NCBI RefSeq assembly: GCF_032884065.1
Contig: NC_088864.1
Location: 18,294,409 to 18,358,408 of the forward strand
Source: Artemia franciscana
Taxonomy: Eukaryota; Arthropoda; Branchiopoda; Anostraca; Artemiidae
DNA: 64,000 nucleotides
Reading direction: 5' to 3'
Positions 42,911 to 54,103 of the stretch are shown here, piece after piece. Below the pieces are notes generated by a model. That model worked only from the letters and a program-made list of their open reading frames with translations, made no database searches and had not been told where the DNA came from. Numbering within the stretch: position 1 is the first letter of the stretch; every line of letters starts with the position of its first letter. The position numbers and the translations under genes are program-made.

Positions 42911-43848
42911 TCAAACCGTTCGTGGTAACGAACTGTAGTAAGGAGCGACCCGGCTGAATAGTAACCAAAAATCTAAAAAATGGAATTTAGATACCAATAG
43001 CTAATCAAAAGAATCGCATTTTAATGCTGATTTTAAATATATAAGTTTCATCATGTTTAGTCTTACCCATCAAAAGTTACGAGCCTGAGAAAATTTGCCT
43101 TATTTCAGAAAATAGGGGGAAACACCCCTAAAAGTCATAGAATCTTAACGAAAATTACACTATCAGATTCAGTGTATCAGAGAACCCTACTGTAGAAGTT
43201 TCAAGCTCTTATCTACAAAAATGTGGAATTTTCTATTTTTTGCCAGAAGGCGGATCACGGATGCGTGTTTATTTGTTTGTTTGTTGTTTTTTTCCAAGGG
43301 GTGATCGTATCGACCCAGTTGTCCTAGAATGTTCCGAAAGGGCTCAGTCTAATGGAAACGAAAAGTTCTAGTGCCCTTTTTAAGTGACCAAAATTTGGAG
43401 GGCACCTAGGCCCCCTCCCACGCTAATTATTTTCCCAAAGTCAAACGATCAAAATTCTGAGATAGCCATTTTATTCAGCGTAGTCGAAAAACCTTATAAC
43501 TATGTCTTTGGGGACGACTTACTCCCCCACAGTCCCCGTGGGAGGGGCAACAAGTTACAAACTTTGACCAGTGCTTACATATAGCAATGGTTATTCGGAA
43601 GTGTACAGGTGTTTTCAGGAGGATGTTTTTAGTTGGGGGAGGGGTTGAGAAGAGGGGGATATGCGGGGGGAACTTTCCATTGAGAATTTGTCATGGGGTA
43701 AATTTCCATGAAGGGAGTGCAAGATTTTCTAGCATTATTTAAAAAAAACATTGAAAAAATAAATATGAAAAAGTTTTTTCAACTGGAAGTAAGGAGCAGC
43801 ATTAAAACTTAAAACGAACAGAAATTATTACGCATATGAGGGGCATGA
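42911..43848 (+). mobile_element. Family U copy, 3' truncated by a Penelope-like element
   Basis: The 5' end TCAAACCGTTCGTGGTAACG at 42,911 begins only 70 bp after the preceding copy. The copy runs to CATATGAGGGGC (about 43,848) and stops where PLE sequence begins, so the inner and terminal hairpins are missing. Confidence 0.8.
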
Positions 43849-43959
43849 GAAATTTTTTAAAGTTTTAAAAGTATAGGCACATCTATATTTGTATACATTT
43901 CTGTATATATTTGTATACATTTTCTATTTCTGAGGAATTATTAAAAAAACAAAATAGAA

Positions 43960-44590
43960 AAACATTACCACTTAATCGAGGCCTCAGTGACGGGAATTGA
44001 TTGTGAAGTTTTAATGACTCTGGTTAGAATTTGTAATAGCTTTACTATGTATTTTCAATTTCGCGATTCTTTTTATCAGCAAAAAAAATGGATTACCTAT
44101 GGGGGCACCTTTATCCGGGCTATAAATATTTATGTCGAGAACCTTGAAAATTGGGCATTAAATTCTTATTTTTTAAAACACGTCTATTGGGGTCGTTATA
44201 TGGATGACGTAATTTCATTTTTGAATTATGGGGAAGCTGAACTTCGGGGCTTCTTAGATCATCTTAACACTTATGACCAAAATTTGTAGTTCACCCTAGA
44301 AGTTGAAATTGAAAATAAACTACCGTTTTTAGATATGTTAACTATTCGTAATGCTGATAAACTGGATTTTACTATCTATCGAAAGCCAACACAAAACAAT
44401 AGATATCTTCACTTTAATTCAAATCACCCCCCACAAGTTAAAAGAGCAGTTGTAACTTCCCTCATTGATCGTGCCCTGAATATTTGCTCCGATTCATATA
44501 TAAATGCTGAAATAAACTTTATCAGAGACATTCTTTTTGGTAATGGATACCCCATTTCTTTTGTCAATAAAATAATTACCGTAGAATAAA
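43960..44590 (+). pseudogene. PLE reverse transcriptase, C-terminal half
   Basis: The text DSFYQQKKWITYGG is followed by ANIYVE-like NIYVENLENWALNSYFLK, HVYWGRYMDDVISFLNYGEA, FLDHLNTYDQNL, LDFTIYRKPTQNNRYLHFNS, DRALNICSDSYINAEINFIR and FGNGYPISFVNKI. YMDD is the catalytic palm motif and the order matches the Penelope-family RT. It is broken in several places. The sister copy is at 48,680-49,420. Confidence 0.85.
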
Positions 44591-44704
44591 AAGACATTCT
44601 TGTAAAATCGAAGAAGATATTTCACAATGTGAGGCTACTGATAAGCCCCCAAATATTGTCTATCTTCCTTATATCCCAAAGATCGCAACAAAATTAAAAA
44701 ATAT

Positions 44705-45259
44705 TTGCACAAAAATAATCTGTACGTAGTTTTTACTAATAATTTTAAAATCATTAATTTCTTAAATTCTGGTAAAGATAAGACCCCAGTTACTCGCCAA
44801 AGAGGGGTCTATCAAATACCCTGTGATTGTGGAAATTACTATGTCGGCAGGACCCATCAGAATCTAGAAAGACGGTTACAACAGCATAAAAAAGACATAG
44901 ACAAGGCATTAATTTCAAATAGTTCCAACAACTCCTTTGATTCTGCTTTAGGTTGGCATATATTTAATAGTCCGTCCCACACGATACTTTTTGAAAAATC
45001 TTCACTCCTCAGTAATGATTTTGGGATAAAACAGGTGGTTCGAGAATCAATCGAAATTAATCTCAAAATAAATAATAATATTTTTTTGAACAGGGACTTA
45101 GGGGAATACTCACTAAATTCTTTATACTCAAATTTAATTAAAAACAATCTAACAAAATGTTTTACTAAACCGATTTATAATAGTACTGAACCAGCTACGA
45201 AAAGGCCTTTGAGACAGGCTGCTAAAAAAGCAAGGTTGGCTCTGAGAAATTGCATTTAA
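44705..45259 (+). pseudogene. PLE GIY-YIG-type endonuclease
   Basis: A 184-codon frame. RQRGVYQIPCDCGNYYVGRT (about residues 36-55) is the GIY-YIG core in its PLE form (GVY...YYVG), with CDC between, followed by QNLERRLQQHKKDI with the conserved Arg/His helix. FEKSSLLSNDFGIKQVVRES + IEINLKINNNIFLNRDLGEY lies near the end, and the C-terminus is basic (KKARLALRN). In Penelope elements this domain makes the nick that primes reverse transcription. The frame is open, but the RT upstream is in another frame and broken. Confidence 0.85.
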
Positions 45260-45459
45260 TCACTTTGTTCTCTTTACTTTGAATGAGTTTATATTCTCAC
45301 TTCATTCTTTTTGTCAGTCCTGGTTGAATTTCGTTGAAGTAAGGATGCTAGGGCTGTTTTTTAAAAAAGTTTTTAAATAGTATTATTTAGTTTTAATTCT
45401 CACAATTTAATGTAAGTTTATTTATATATACATATTTTCTCTGTTGTTCTCGTATTGTG

Positions 45460-45495
45460 CTGAAGACGGTCCTTGGACATAGGGCCGAAATATTC
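45460..45495 (+). ncRNA. PLE tail stem-loop, hammerhead-like
   Basis: The sequence CTGAAGACGGTCC - TTGGACATA - GGGCCGAAATATTC has a CUGANGA-like start, a stem (GGTCC/GGGCC) and a GAAA. PLEs are known to carry hammerhead ribozymes in their terminal repeats. Here one extra base separates CTGAAGA from the stem, and no clear stem III or cleavage site is found, so self-cleavage is unproven. The motif recurs at 47,981-48,016 (minus), 50,101-50,136 and 54,218-54,253. Confidence 0.4.
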
Positions 45496-45557
45496 ACAGA
45501 ATTGATTTCCACTGTCTTGAAAAGATTTTCCCTATTGTTTCTACTTTGTATTTGTTT

Positions 45558-46717
45558 GTTCTAGTGCTCTTTTAAGTGACCAAAAAAATGGGAGGGCATG
45601 TAGGCCCCCTCCCACGCACACTTTTACCCAAAGTTACCGAATCATAATTTTGAGATAGCCAATCTGTTCAACTTAGTCGAAAACCTAAGAACTATGTCTT
45701 TTTGAGGACGACTTAATCCCCCACAGTCTCCGGTGGAGGGGCTGCAAGTTACAAACTTTGACCATTGTTTACATATAGCAATGGTTATTATGAAGTGTAA
45801 AGACCTTTTTCAGGGTGACTTTATCACTTTGGGATGGGGGTGGGTCGGAGGGAGGGTGGTATGTGGGAGGATCTTTCCATGGAGGAATTTATCATGAGGG
45901 AAGAGAATTTCCATGAAGGGGGCGCAGGTTTTCTTAGCATTATTTAAAAAAAAAATGAGAAAAAAAATTCACTTGGAAGTAATGAGTAGCATTAAAACTT
46001 AAAACGAACATAAAATATTGCGTATTTAAGAGGGTTTGTATCCTTCACTTTACCTTGCTCTTTACGCTAAAGTATTTTTAGTAATTTCAACAATTTATTC
46101 TATGGCCTTTGTGATTCAGGGTCATTTTTAAAGATTTGGGATAAAATTCAAGATTTAGTGTAAAGAATGAGGTATTTATAAAGGGGCAAACTTCCCGTAT
46201 ATTTATTGCTAACAAAAGCAAAAATAAAAAAAAAAATCTAGTTGCATTTTTAAGTAACCAAAAATTGGAGGGCAACTAGGCCTCCTCTACCCTTTTTTTT
46301 AATCAAACTCCTCCGATCAAAACTATGAGAAAGCCATTGAGCAAAAAAAAATATATATACGCAAATTTCTTTTTAATTGCTCATGTGCGGTGAGCCGAAA
46401 TCTAAACATGTATTAATTCAAAAATGTTCAATTAAAAAACAAGTTTTTTTAACTGCAAGTAAGGAGCGACATTAAAACTTAAAACAAACAGAAATTATTC
46501 CGTATATGAAAGGGGTTGTCCCCTCCGCAACATCTCGCTCTTTACGCTAAAGTTATTTTATTGTTTTAAAAAGTTGTGACAGAGTCAAACTTTAGCGTAA
46601 GCACCTGGGCGTTGTGGAGTGGACAACTCCTTTCATATACGGAATAATTTCTGTTTGTTTTAAGTTTTAATGTCGCTCCTTACTTGCAGTTAAAAAAACT
46701 TGTTTTTTAATTTAATT
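45558..46717 (+). mobile_element. Family U copy, 5' truncated
   Basis: It begins mid-element at GTTCTAGTGCTCTTTTAAGT, right after the PLE end, and runs to a complete terminal hairpin (about 46,432-46,717). Because 43,364-43,848 and 45,558-46,020 cover the same part of the family, this is a separate copy and not the continuation of the one at 42,911. Confidence 0.8.
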
Positions 46718-46769
46718 TCAACTAAATTGACCGAATTACATATATAGATTTTTGAAAAAAAATCTATTT

Positions 46770-47800
46770 TTTAGAAATAGATTTTGAGAAAAAAGCAAAG
46801 GTTTGAAGGCTGTACATGACCATTTTCCAATATTGGAGGCTGGGGCTTTCGTACAAGCTACAATTTGCCTTAAAGGAATGCCTTGCTTATGTAATTTTGG
46901 TAGACCATAAAGTTTTGGACAAAAGCTGTCCGAAGTAAAAATTTATTATATAATTGTGGAGTAATTTTACCATTTTATTTTAGATCTTTTAATTCTTTTA
47001 TAATTTTGTTAGCAAACTGATCAGTATGGTCGTGGGCTATAGTTTTATATGTAGTTTTGTCATTTAGATGAGCATAAATTTTTGTGTCGTAATCTTTCGT
47101 ATCCATGACAACCAAAGAATTGCTTTTATATGCTTTAATTATAATAATGGACGGATCTTATGGGGTATGGGATATAATACTTAGGTCACACAAATTATCT
47201 GGTCTTATATTGGCGGTAGGATTAGCCTCTTTTTTTAATTGTAAAGTGTATCGGTAAGACAAGCCCTAACTTCGTCTGGGTTGGAAATAGATGAATAAAA
47301 TTTGTGCAAAGACGACTCTAGAGAGGAAATCAAATCCACCACAGGAATTTATTTTTGAAAAAAAAAGAGAATTTTGGACCTTTTTCGAGAGTTTGAATTT
47401 CCAATGGTTCAAGCGTTCTAGAGGGCAAGTTAACCGCAGCCGGTCCAGGACTGAATCTTGGAGCATAAATAGGGTTATTTATCGATGATTCCTTTCGTAG
47501 GTTTTCCAATTTTTTAATAAGTCGTTCCCTTGATAAGCGGAAATCATGACTAAATAAATTTCTTTCCAATCCAGCAATTTGGTTAAAATCAGCAGATGAC
47601 AAATTTTCAAATAAAAACTTTTCTAGAGATTTCCTTTCAGAGGAAATAATGTATCTTTTTCGTTTTTTATCTTTAATAATGTGTATTAATGTTTTTAATT
47701 GAAATGTATGAGCAAATCGCTCTTCTTTTCGGGTATTTAAGTGTAATCTGAATCTTAAAGACTTGGGAATAAGATTTTCAAATTTGCAAGATTCCAAGAA
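46770..47800 (-). pseudogene. PLE N-terminal region and start of RT
   Basis: A 155-codon minus frame (47,797-47,330) begins MESCKFENLIPKSLRFRLHL, and further text includes DFNQIAGLERNLFSHDFRLS. Downstream, in broken frames, come DTKIYAHLNDKTTYK and LYGLPKLHKQGIPLRQIVAC + TKAPASNIGKW, which match the start of the PLE reverse transcriptase (YGLPKIHK...PLRPI). This part is missing from the two plus-strand PLE copies. It ends near 46,770 by truncation. Confidence 0.75.
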
Positions 47801-47980
47801 CTTTTGCTGGTTAATAATATTAGCATGTTTTTTTGCCTAAACTAATAAAGTAAAATATATCATTGGTCAAATGCTCCCCATAAGCGAGACGTGAATAACG
47901 ACGAAGACCACACTACCTTTCCATCACGACAAGAAGAACAATAGGAAATTTTTTTAAGACAGTGTGAAACAAATTAGAAT

Positions 47981-48016
47981 GAATATTTCGGCCCTATGTC
48001 CAAGGGTCGTCCTCAG
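47981..48016 (-). ncRNA. PLE tail stem-loop, hammerhead-like, minus copy
   Basis: The minus strand reads CTGAGGACGACCCTTGGACA + TAGGGCCGAAATATTC. It is the same motif as at 45,460 with one stem change. Confidence 0.4.
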
Positions 48017-48181
48017 CAATACAAATAAGAAAAAATAACTTACGAGAGGATAAAATCAATAAAACTAAAATGAACAGTTTTTCAAAACAGTCCTAGCATC
48101 CTTACTTCAACAAAGTTCAACCAGGACTGAAAAATAAATTGTTATGAAACGAGGTAATTCAATGAAATGAAAGAAAATGAT

Positions 48182-48481
48182 TTAGAAACAGGTTTTTAAT
48201 GCCAGCCTAGCTTTTTTTGCTGCTGATCTTATGGGTCTATTTGTGACAGGTTCTGTGTTAATGTCTATTGGCTTTTTAAAATATTTTGTAAGGTCATTTT
48301 TAATCAAATTTGTGTATAAAGCATTCAGTGAATATTCTCCTAAATCCCTATTTAAGGAAATATTATTATTAATCTTAAGTCTGATTTCAATTGTTTCTCG
48401 AACTACATGCTTTGTGCCTAGATCATTGCTAATAATGGCGGATTCTTCAAAAAGTATTCTTTTGATGTATATTTTATACAA
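48182..48481 (-). pseudogene. PLE protein C-terminal end
   Basis: The minus frame reads RILFEESAIISNDLGTKHVV, REIIEI-like RETIEIRLKINNNISLNRDL, GEYSLNALYTNLIKNDLTKY and KKARLALKTCF. It corresponds to the last third of the endonuclease ORF at 44,705-45,259. The GIY-YIG core is missing; the sequence changes into a U fragment near 48,456. Confidence 0.8.
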
Positions 48482-48565
48482 CGGAAAAAATTCCGTTTTG
48501 TAGAGTTTCGTTTACTGTTGAGCCGGGTCGCTCCTTACTAGAGTTCGTTACCACGAACTGTTTGA
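48456..48565 (-). mobile_element. U 5'-end fragment, minus
   Basis: About 110 bp ending in TTTGA at 48,565 (on minus TCAAACAGTTCGTGGTAACG). It lies between two PLE segments that point in opposite directions. Confidence 0.75.
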
Positions 48566-48679
48566 TAATGTAGCAGAGTCCGAGAAATTATTAGAAAATA
48601 AAACAAATGAAAATTGTGTCTTAAATTATAAAAATTATTAACTAGAAAATTATAGAAGTTTCAGCGATAGGATTATATT

Positions 48680-49420
48680 GCGACGTTTTAATGACCTTGG
48701 TTAAACTTTGTAACAAGTATTCAACGTATTTCCAATTCCATAATTCTTTCTACCAACAAATAAATGGCTTACCCATGGGTGCGCCTCTTTCCGGGTTACT
48801 GGCGAATATTTATGTGGAGCATATTGAAAATTGGGCATTAAATTCATATTTTTTGAATCATTTCTTTTGGGGACGTTTCATGGATGACGTAATTTCACTT
48901 TGGAACTATGGGGAAAATGAACTTAGGTTTTTTTTAGATCACCTTAACACATATGATAGGAATTTACAGTGTACCTTCGAAATTGAAATTGCAAATAAAA
49001 TCTCATTCATAGATGTTCTAATTATTCTTAACTTCGATGAACTCAATTTTACTATTTACGGAAAACCAACACAAAACAATAGATATTTACATTTTGAATA
49101 AAAACAACCCCCCGTTAAAAGAGGTGTTGTAATATCTCTTGTGGACCGTGCCCAGAATATTTGTTCTGATTCCTACATCACAGCTGAACTAGACTTTATC
49201 AGGGACATGCTTTTCGGAAATGGGTATCCTCTTTTATTTATTAATAATAAAATTAACAGTAGAGTGAAAAGACACTCCCATAAAATCAACGATAATTTAC
49301 CATGTGAAAACAACGATAAGCCCCAAAACATAATTTACCTCCCATATATCCCAAAAATCACTGGAAATCTTAAAAAAGTATGCACAAAAAAATCTGTATG
49401 TTGTATTTACCAATAATTTG
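48680..49420 (+). pseudogene. PLE reverse transcriptase, C-terminal half
   Basis: FYQQINGLPMGAPLSGLLAN + IYVEHIENWALNSYF is the RT block 'GLPMGxPLS..ANIY', well kept here. FFWGRFMDDVISLWNYGENE holds the palm motif as FMDD. TIYGKPTQNNRYLHFE and DRAQNICSDSYITAELDFIR with FGNGYPLLFINNK follow. The 136- and 91-codon frames are broken between them. Confidence 0.85.
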
Positions 49421-49479
49421 AAAATCATAAATCTCCTAAATTCTGGTAAAGATTAGACTCCAGTTACTCGCCTAAGAGG

Positions 49480-49935
49480 TGTCTATCAAATGCCATGCGA
49501 CTGTGGCAAATTTTGTGTAGGAAGAAACCACCAGAATTTCGAGAAACGCTTACAACAACATAAAGATGATGTCACCAAAACTCCGAATTCTAATAATATT
49601 ACTTCTGTTTCTTTTGATTCTGCTTTAAGTAGCCATGTTTTCAAAAATCGTAGTCACAAAATACTCTTTGAAGAATCCGCCATTATTAGCAATGTTTTAG
49701 GCATAAAGCAAGTAGTTCGAGAAGCAATTGAAATCAGACTTAAGATTAATAATAATATTTCTTTAAATAGGGATTTAGGAGAATGTTCACTGAATGCTTT
49801 ACACACAAATTTAATAAAAATGACCTTACAAAATATTTTAAAAAACCAATAGATATTAACACAGAACTTGTCACAAATAGACCTATAAGATCAGCAGCAA
49901 AAAAGCTAGACTGGCATTAAAAACCTGTTTTTAAA
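49480..49935 (+). pseudogene. PLE GIY-YIG-type endonuclease, degraded
   Basis: GVYQMPCDCGKFCVGRNHQN replaces the YYVGRT of the copy at 44,705; the second tyrosine of the YIG-like motif is cysteine, which would impair catalysis in this family. QNFEKRLQQHKDDV, SSHVFKNRSHKILFEESAII and NNNISLNRDLGECSLNALHT follow. Broken near the end. Confidence 0.8.
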
Positions 49936-50100
49936 TCGTTTTCTTTCATTTCATTGAATTGCCTCGTTTCATAACAATTTATTTTTCAGTCATGGTTGAA
50001 CTTCGCTGAGGTAAGGATGCTAGGACTGTTTTGAAGAAACTGTTCATTTTAGTTTTATTGATTTTATCCTCTCGTAAGTTGTTTTTTCTTATTTGTATTG

Positions 50101-50136
50101 CTGAGGACGGCCCTTGGACATAGGGCCGAAATATTC
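50101..50136 (+). ncRNA. PLE tail stem-loop, hammerhead-like
   Basis: CTGAGGACGGCCCTTGGACA + TAGGGCCGAAATATTC. The stem GGCCC/GGGCC is perfect here. Confidence 0.4.
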
Positions 50137-50200
50137 ATTCTAATTTGTGTCACACTGTCTTAAAAAATTCCCTATTGTTCCTCTTGTTTTTGGTGTTTAT

Positions 50201-51053
50201 TCAAGAGTGAATGCTCCAATAAAAGAGCAACATGATAATTACTTCCTCCGTTCTAAATTACTTTTAAGTGTTTTTAAATACTAAAGTATTTTGGTGCTTC
50301 AAAGAATCTTCTTATTCCAATTATAATGCCATTATGTTTCAGCAGTCGTTCTTAAAGAACGGGGACAGAAAGTTCGACATTTAGCTTAAATGGTGAGGTA
50401 ATGAGGAGGGGGCGTAACCATCTTATGTACGGAATAAAATCTGTTCGTTTTAATTTTTATTGCTACTTCTTATTTTCTGTTGAAAAGCTTATTTTTTTCT
50501 AATCATACCAAGAGATTGCTTCCCCCAATTTAAGGTTTCATCTAGAATCCCCCCTTAAATAAAATACTTCTAATGGAAAATTCTATTCATTTGAAACTTC
50601 CAACTGTTTTCTCAGGAGCTGTGGGAGGGGGGTAATTTTAATCCTCTGAACTAGAACTTAACTTTTTTAAACAACAATGATAAACATAAGTCGTATACGA
50701 AGAAAACAAAGAAGAAACTCATTATATCTCCTTAGCCTTTCAAATATGCTGAACCAAATGGTTATCTCAAGAACTTTATTGGGTGTTTTTTGGGAAAAAG
50801 ATTCATGAGAGGGGGGCAAGTTGCACTCAAATCTCTTAAATGATGTATTTCCTGATTTTATAAGATAATTGGCTTGACATGACAACCCATAGGGGAACAA
50901 AAAACAAGAAATAAACACGCATCTGTCATCTTTCTCTTGTGTAAAAGCTTTGTATCAAACAGTACACCTGTGTAAAAGCTTTGTATCTAAAACTTTTTGC
51001 ATTAAAAGGTATCTGTTTAAACTAAATTTTGTAATATTCTTTTTTAAGATTAG
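50201..51053. mobile_element. Diverged U fragments and unassigned DNA
   Basis: The stretch 50,240-50,500 resembles the U 3' part (TAAAGTATTTTGG, GTCGTTCTTAAAGAACGGGG, ATCTGTTCGTTTTAATTTTT). The stretch 50,735-50,960 resembles the minus U interior (GGTTATCTCAAGAAC, GGGAAAAAGATTCATG, ATAAACACGCATCTG). Both are much older than the full copies. Nothing coding. Confidence 0.55.
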
Positions 51054-52769
51054 AATTAAATAAAAAAAAACAAGTTTTTTTAAATGAAAGTAAGGAGCGA
51101 CATTAAAACTTAAAACGAACAGAAATTACTCCTTATATGAAAGGGGCTTTTCCTCCTCGACACCCCGCTCCTTACGCTAAAGTTTTTTATTGTTTTAAAA
51201 AGTAGAGTTACGAGAAAGAATCAAACTTTAGCGCAAGGAGCGGGGTGTCGAGGAGGAAAAGCCCCTTTCATATAAGGAGTAATTTCTGTTCGTTTTAAGT
51301 TTTAATGTCGCTCCTTACTTTCATTTAAAAAAACTTGTTTTTTTTTATTTAATTTCTGAAAGTTTTTGAATTAATGCATGTTTGATTTTGGCTCTCCGTA
51401 CATAAATTACTAAATTACGCTCTCCGTACATAAATTACTAAAATGAAATTTGCATATTAATTCTTTTTTTGGCTAAATGGCTTTCTCTTAGTTTTGATCA
51501 GACGATTTTGAGAAATAAGGGGTGGGTAAGGAGGTCTAGTTGCCCTCCAATTTTTCGGTTACTCAAAAAGGCAACTAGATCTTTTAATTTTTAACGAACG
51601 TTTTTATTAGTAAAAAAAAAAACGTAACTTAAGAATTAACTTACGTAACAAACGTACATAATTTACGTTACGTTTTATCCCAATTCTTTAAGAATGACCC
51701 CTGAATCAGAAAGGCCGTAGAATAAATAGTTGAAAATATTTAAAAAAATTTTAGCATAAAGAGCGAAGTATTTATCTCCTCCTAAATACCTCGCTCTTTA
51801 TGCTAAAGTATTTTTAGAACCCTTCATATGCGTAATAATCTGTTCGTTTCAAGTTTTAATGCTACTCCTTACTTTCAATTGAAAAAACTTTTTCATGTTT
51901 ATATTTTCACTGTTTTTTTTTTATAGTAATGCTAGAAAGTCCTGCGCCCTTTTCATTGAATTTCTCTTCCCCCATGAAATACTCCTCCAAGGAAAGATCC
52001 TCCCATATAGCCCCCTCCCCTGAACCCCACACCCAAACCTAAGAAATCCCCCTGATAACGTCGGTACACTTCCCAGTAACCATTACTGTATGTAAACATT
52101 GGTCAAAGTTTGTAACTTGCAGCCCCTCCCCCAGGGACTGTGGGGGGTAATTCATCCCCAAAGACATAGTTATTACGGTTTTTGACTATTCGAAACAAAA
52201 TGGCTATCTCAAAATTTTGATCCGTTGACTTTGGGAAAAAAATGAGCGTGGGAGGGGGCCTAGGTGCCCTCCAATTTTTTTGGTCACTTAAAAAGGGCAC
52301 TAGAACTTTTCATTTCCGTTAGAATGAGCCCTCTTGCAACTCTCTAGGACCACTTGGTCGATACGATGACCCCTGGGAAAAAAAAAAAAAACAAAAAAAA
52401 AAAAAATAAACACGCACCCGTGATTTGTCTTCTGGCAAAAAATATGAAATTCCACATTTTTGTAGATTGGACCTTGGAATTTTTTCTATAGGGTTCTCTG
52501 ATAAGCTGAATGCGATGGTGTAATTTTCGTTAAGATCCTATGACTTTTAGGGGGTGTTACCCCCTATTTTCCAAAATAAGGCAAATTTTCTTAGGCTCGT
52601 AACTTTTGATGACAAAGACTAAATTTGATGAAACTTATATATTTAAAATCAGCAGAAAAATCCGATTCTTTTGATATATCTTTTAGTATCGAAATTCCGT
52701 TTTTTAGAGTTTCGTTTACTATTGAGCCGGGTCGCTCCTTACTACAGTTCGTTACCACGAACTGTTTGA
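51054..52769 (-). mobile_element. Family U copy, complete, minus
   Basis: The terminal hairpin is at 51,054-51,355 and the 5' end at 52,769 (minus TCAAACAGTTCGTGGTAACG). The arms carry GGGGCTTTTCCTCCTCGACA / TGTCGAGGAGGAAAAGCCCC, a perfect pair unlike those of the plus copies. The inner hairpin TAAATACCTCGCTCTTTATG is at about 51,740-51,825. It is nearly identical to 56,031-57,731, so the two form a young subfamily. Confidence 0.85.
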
Positions 52770-54103
52770 TATCACTAGTAAAATATCAGAGTGTAATTTC
52801 TGGGTCAGATTGGTGGCCGTAGTTTATTCGACTTGTTTGTACTATCATATCATTACATTTTTTGTTGTTGTGATTTTTCCTTGGTCACTTGACGGTTTTG
52901 ACGTGTTTATTTTGAGTTTTCTGTATTGAGTCTTTAAAGGCTGAGTTACTTGTTTCCCAACTAACTGATTTTTATGGTCTATGTTGGGTTTCTTGAGTTG
53001 AGGCTGACTTGCCTTAGTTGGCTCCATTGAGTTTCCTGTTCCGTTTTGACCGACCTGAATTGCCTGCTTTGGGTTCATTTTTTAACGTTCCATACGGTTA
53101 GTTGCATGGGCGTAGCTCCAACATTTTTATTTGGGGGGGGGGGGGAGGGTGAAAAGTGTCTCTTCCGGAGAGTCAATTGGCATGGGATTTATAATAATTT
53201 TTTTAATCCAAAATTTTGGAGAGCAGATGTCCCGCTCGCCTCCCCTCCCCAAACGAAGCCATTGGTTAGTTCTCTGAAATCAAATATCAATCTTGTTTGA
53301 AGCACTATAAAAATAATCATTGACGCATTAGTCAAAGGAGTGGAAATTGCTATTGGGCATTCCCTTCACATACTTTGTCACTTGAGAAGGGTATTTGACC
53401 TAAGAATATGAGACCAAATAAGGCTTCTCCCAGCTATCTACAATCATCTGCATCATGCAATGAGATGTAGACTAGATTTTGAATTTTTAAGACTCTATTG
53501 ATCTAAAAATTTGCTATATTACAGGTGTACTTTCACGCCCTTAGGTCATAATCTAGGAATAAAGAAAAGTGAAAACTAACTCATAATGTTTTTACTATGC
53601 TTCTTTTAAAGTTTTAGAAGAATAAGTTTTCCTTACTATTTCCTTTTCAGCTCTTTTAATGAATGGCTACATTTTTAATGAAATTTCACTTATGTCTTTA
53701 ATTCTTGGAACATAACCTACATTTTTTTTCTCTATTCCAAAATGAAAGTTTATCCTTCTCTGAAGACAGTTTTATCTTTTCTTTTATAAGATCTTTTAAG
53801 TTTTTTGTTTATCTGAAGAAGAGAATATGGAAAAATGCATAAATTAAAGGACATATATATTAAAGGAAAACGAAAATGAATATGCAAAAATCATACTGAA
53901 CATACAGTTTTATGGATAAGGGAAGTTATCTTTTGAGCCCTATGTTCAAAACAGCCTACAGTAACCAAAATTTTAGAAAAAATATTTCTAAAAAAACTGG
54001 CTAGTACGATAGAATTGCCATTGGCAGCTGATTCAGGAATGGTAATTACTATTTTCCTTAGTCTCAATAATAAAATGTTAGTATGAGTCCAGAGAAGGAC
54101 CTG
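52770..54103. other. Unassigned DNA
   Basis: No gene is supported. A 77-codon minus frame (53,078-52,845; glutamine- and lysine-rich) has no recognisable domain. A run of about 13 G lies near 53,133-53,145 after TTGCATGGGCGTAGCTCC, a context that looks repeat-derived. Confidence 0.45.

Larger units (their letters stand above)
43849..45557 (+). mobile_element. Penelope-like element, 5' truncated
   Basis: It contains the second half of a PLE reverse transcriptase, a GIY-YIG-type endonuclease, and a 3' region with a ribozyme-like stem (45,460-45,495). The N-terminal part seen at 46,770-47,800 is absent. It carries several breaks and is not expected to be active. Confidence 0.8.
46718..48455 (-). 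mobile_element. Penelope-like element, tail-to-head junction
   Basis: On the minus strand the order is: C-terminal end of a PLE protein (48,481-48,182), 3' region with the ribozyme-like stem (48,016-47,981), a short spacer, then the N-terminal part of a PLE protein (47,800-46,770). One copy's end thus precedes another copy's beginning, the arrangement expected from the tandem, pseudo-LTR organisation known in Penelope elements. Broken. Confidence 0.75.
48566..50200 (+). mobile_element. Penelope-like element, 5' truncated
   Basis: It has the RT C-terminal half, the endonuclease, and a 3' region with the ribozyme-like stem at 50,101. It is closely related to the element at 43,849-45,557 but a distinct copy. 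Broken in several places. Confidence 0.8.

Noticed and set aside
45460-45495. Confident hammerhead ribozyme
   Set aside because: Stem II and GAAA are present, but one extra base follows CTGAAGA and no stem III or cleavage site could be drawn by eye.
43849-50200. LTR retroelement
   Set aside because: RT order and the GIY-YIG-type domain are those of Penelope-like elements. No LTR, gag, protease or integrase was seen.
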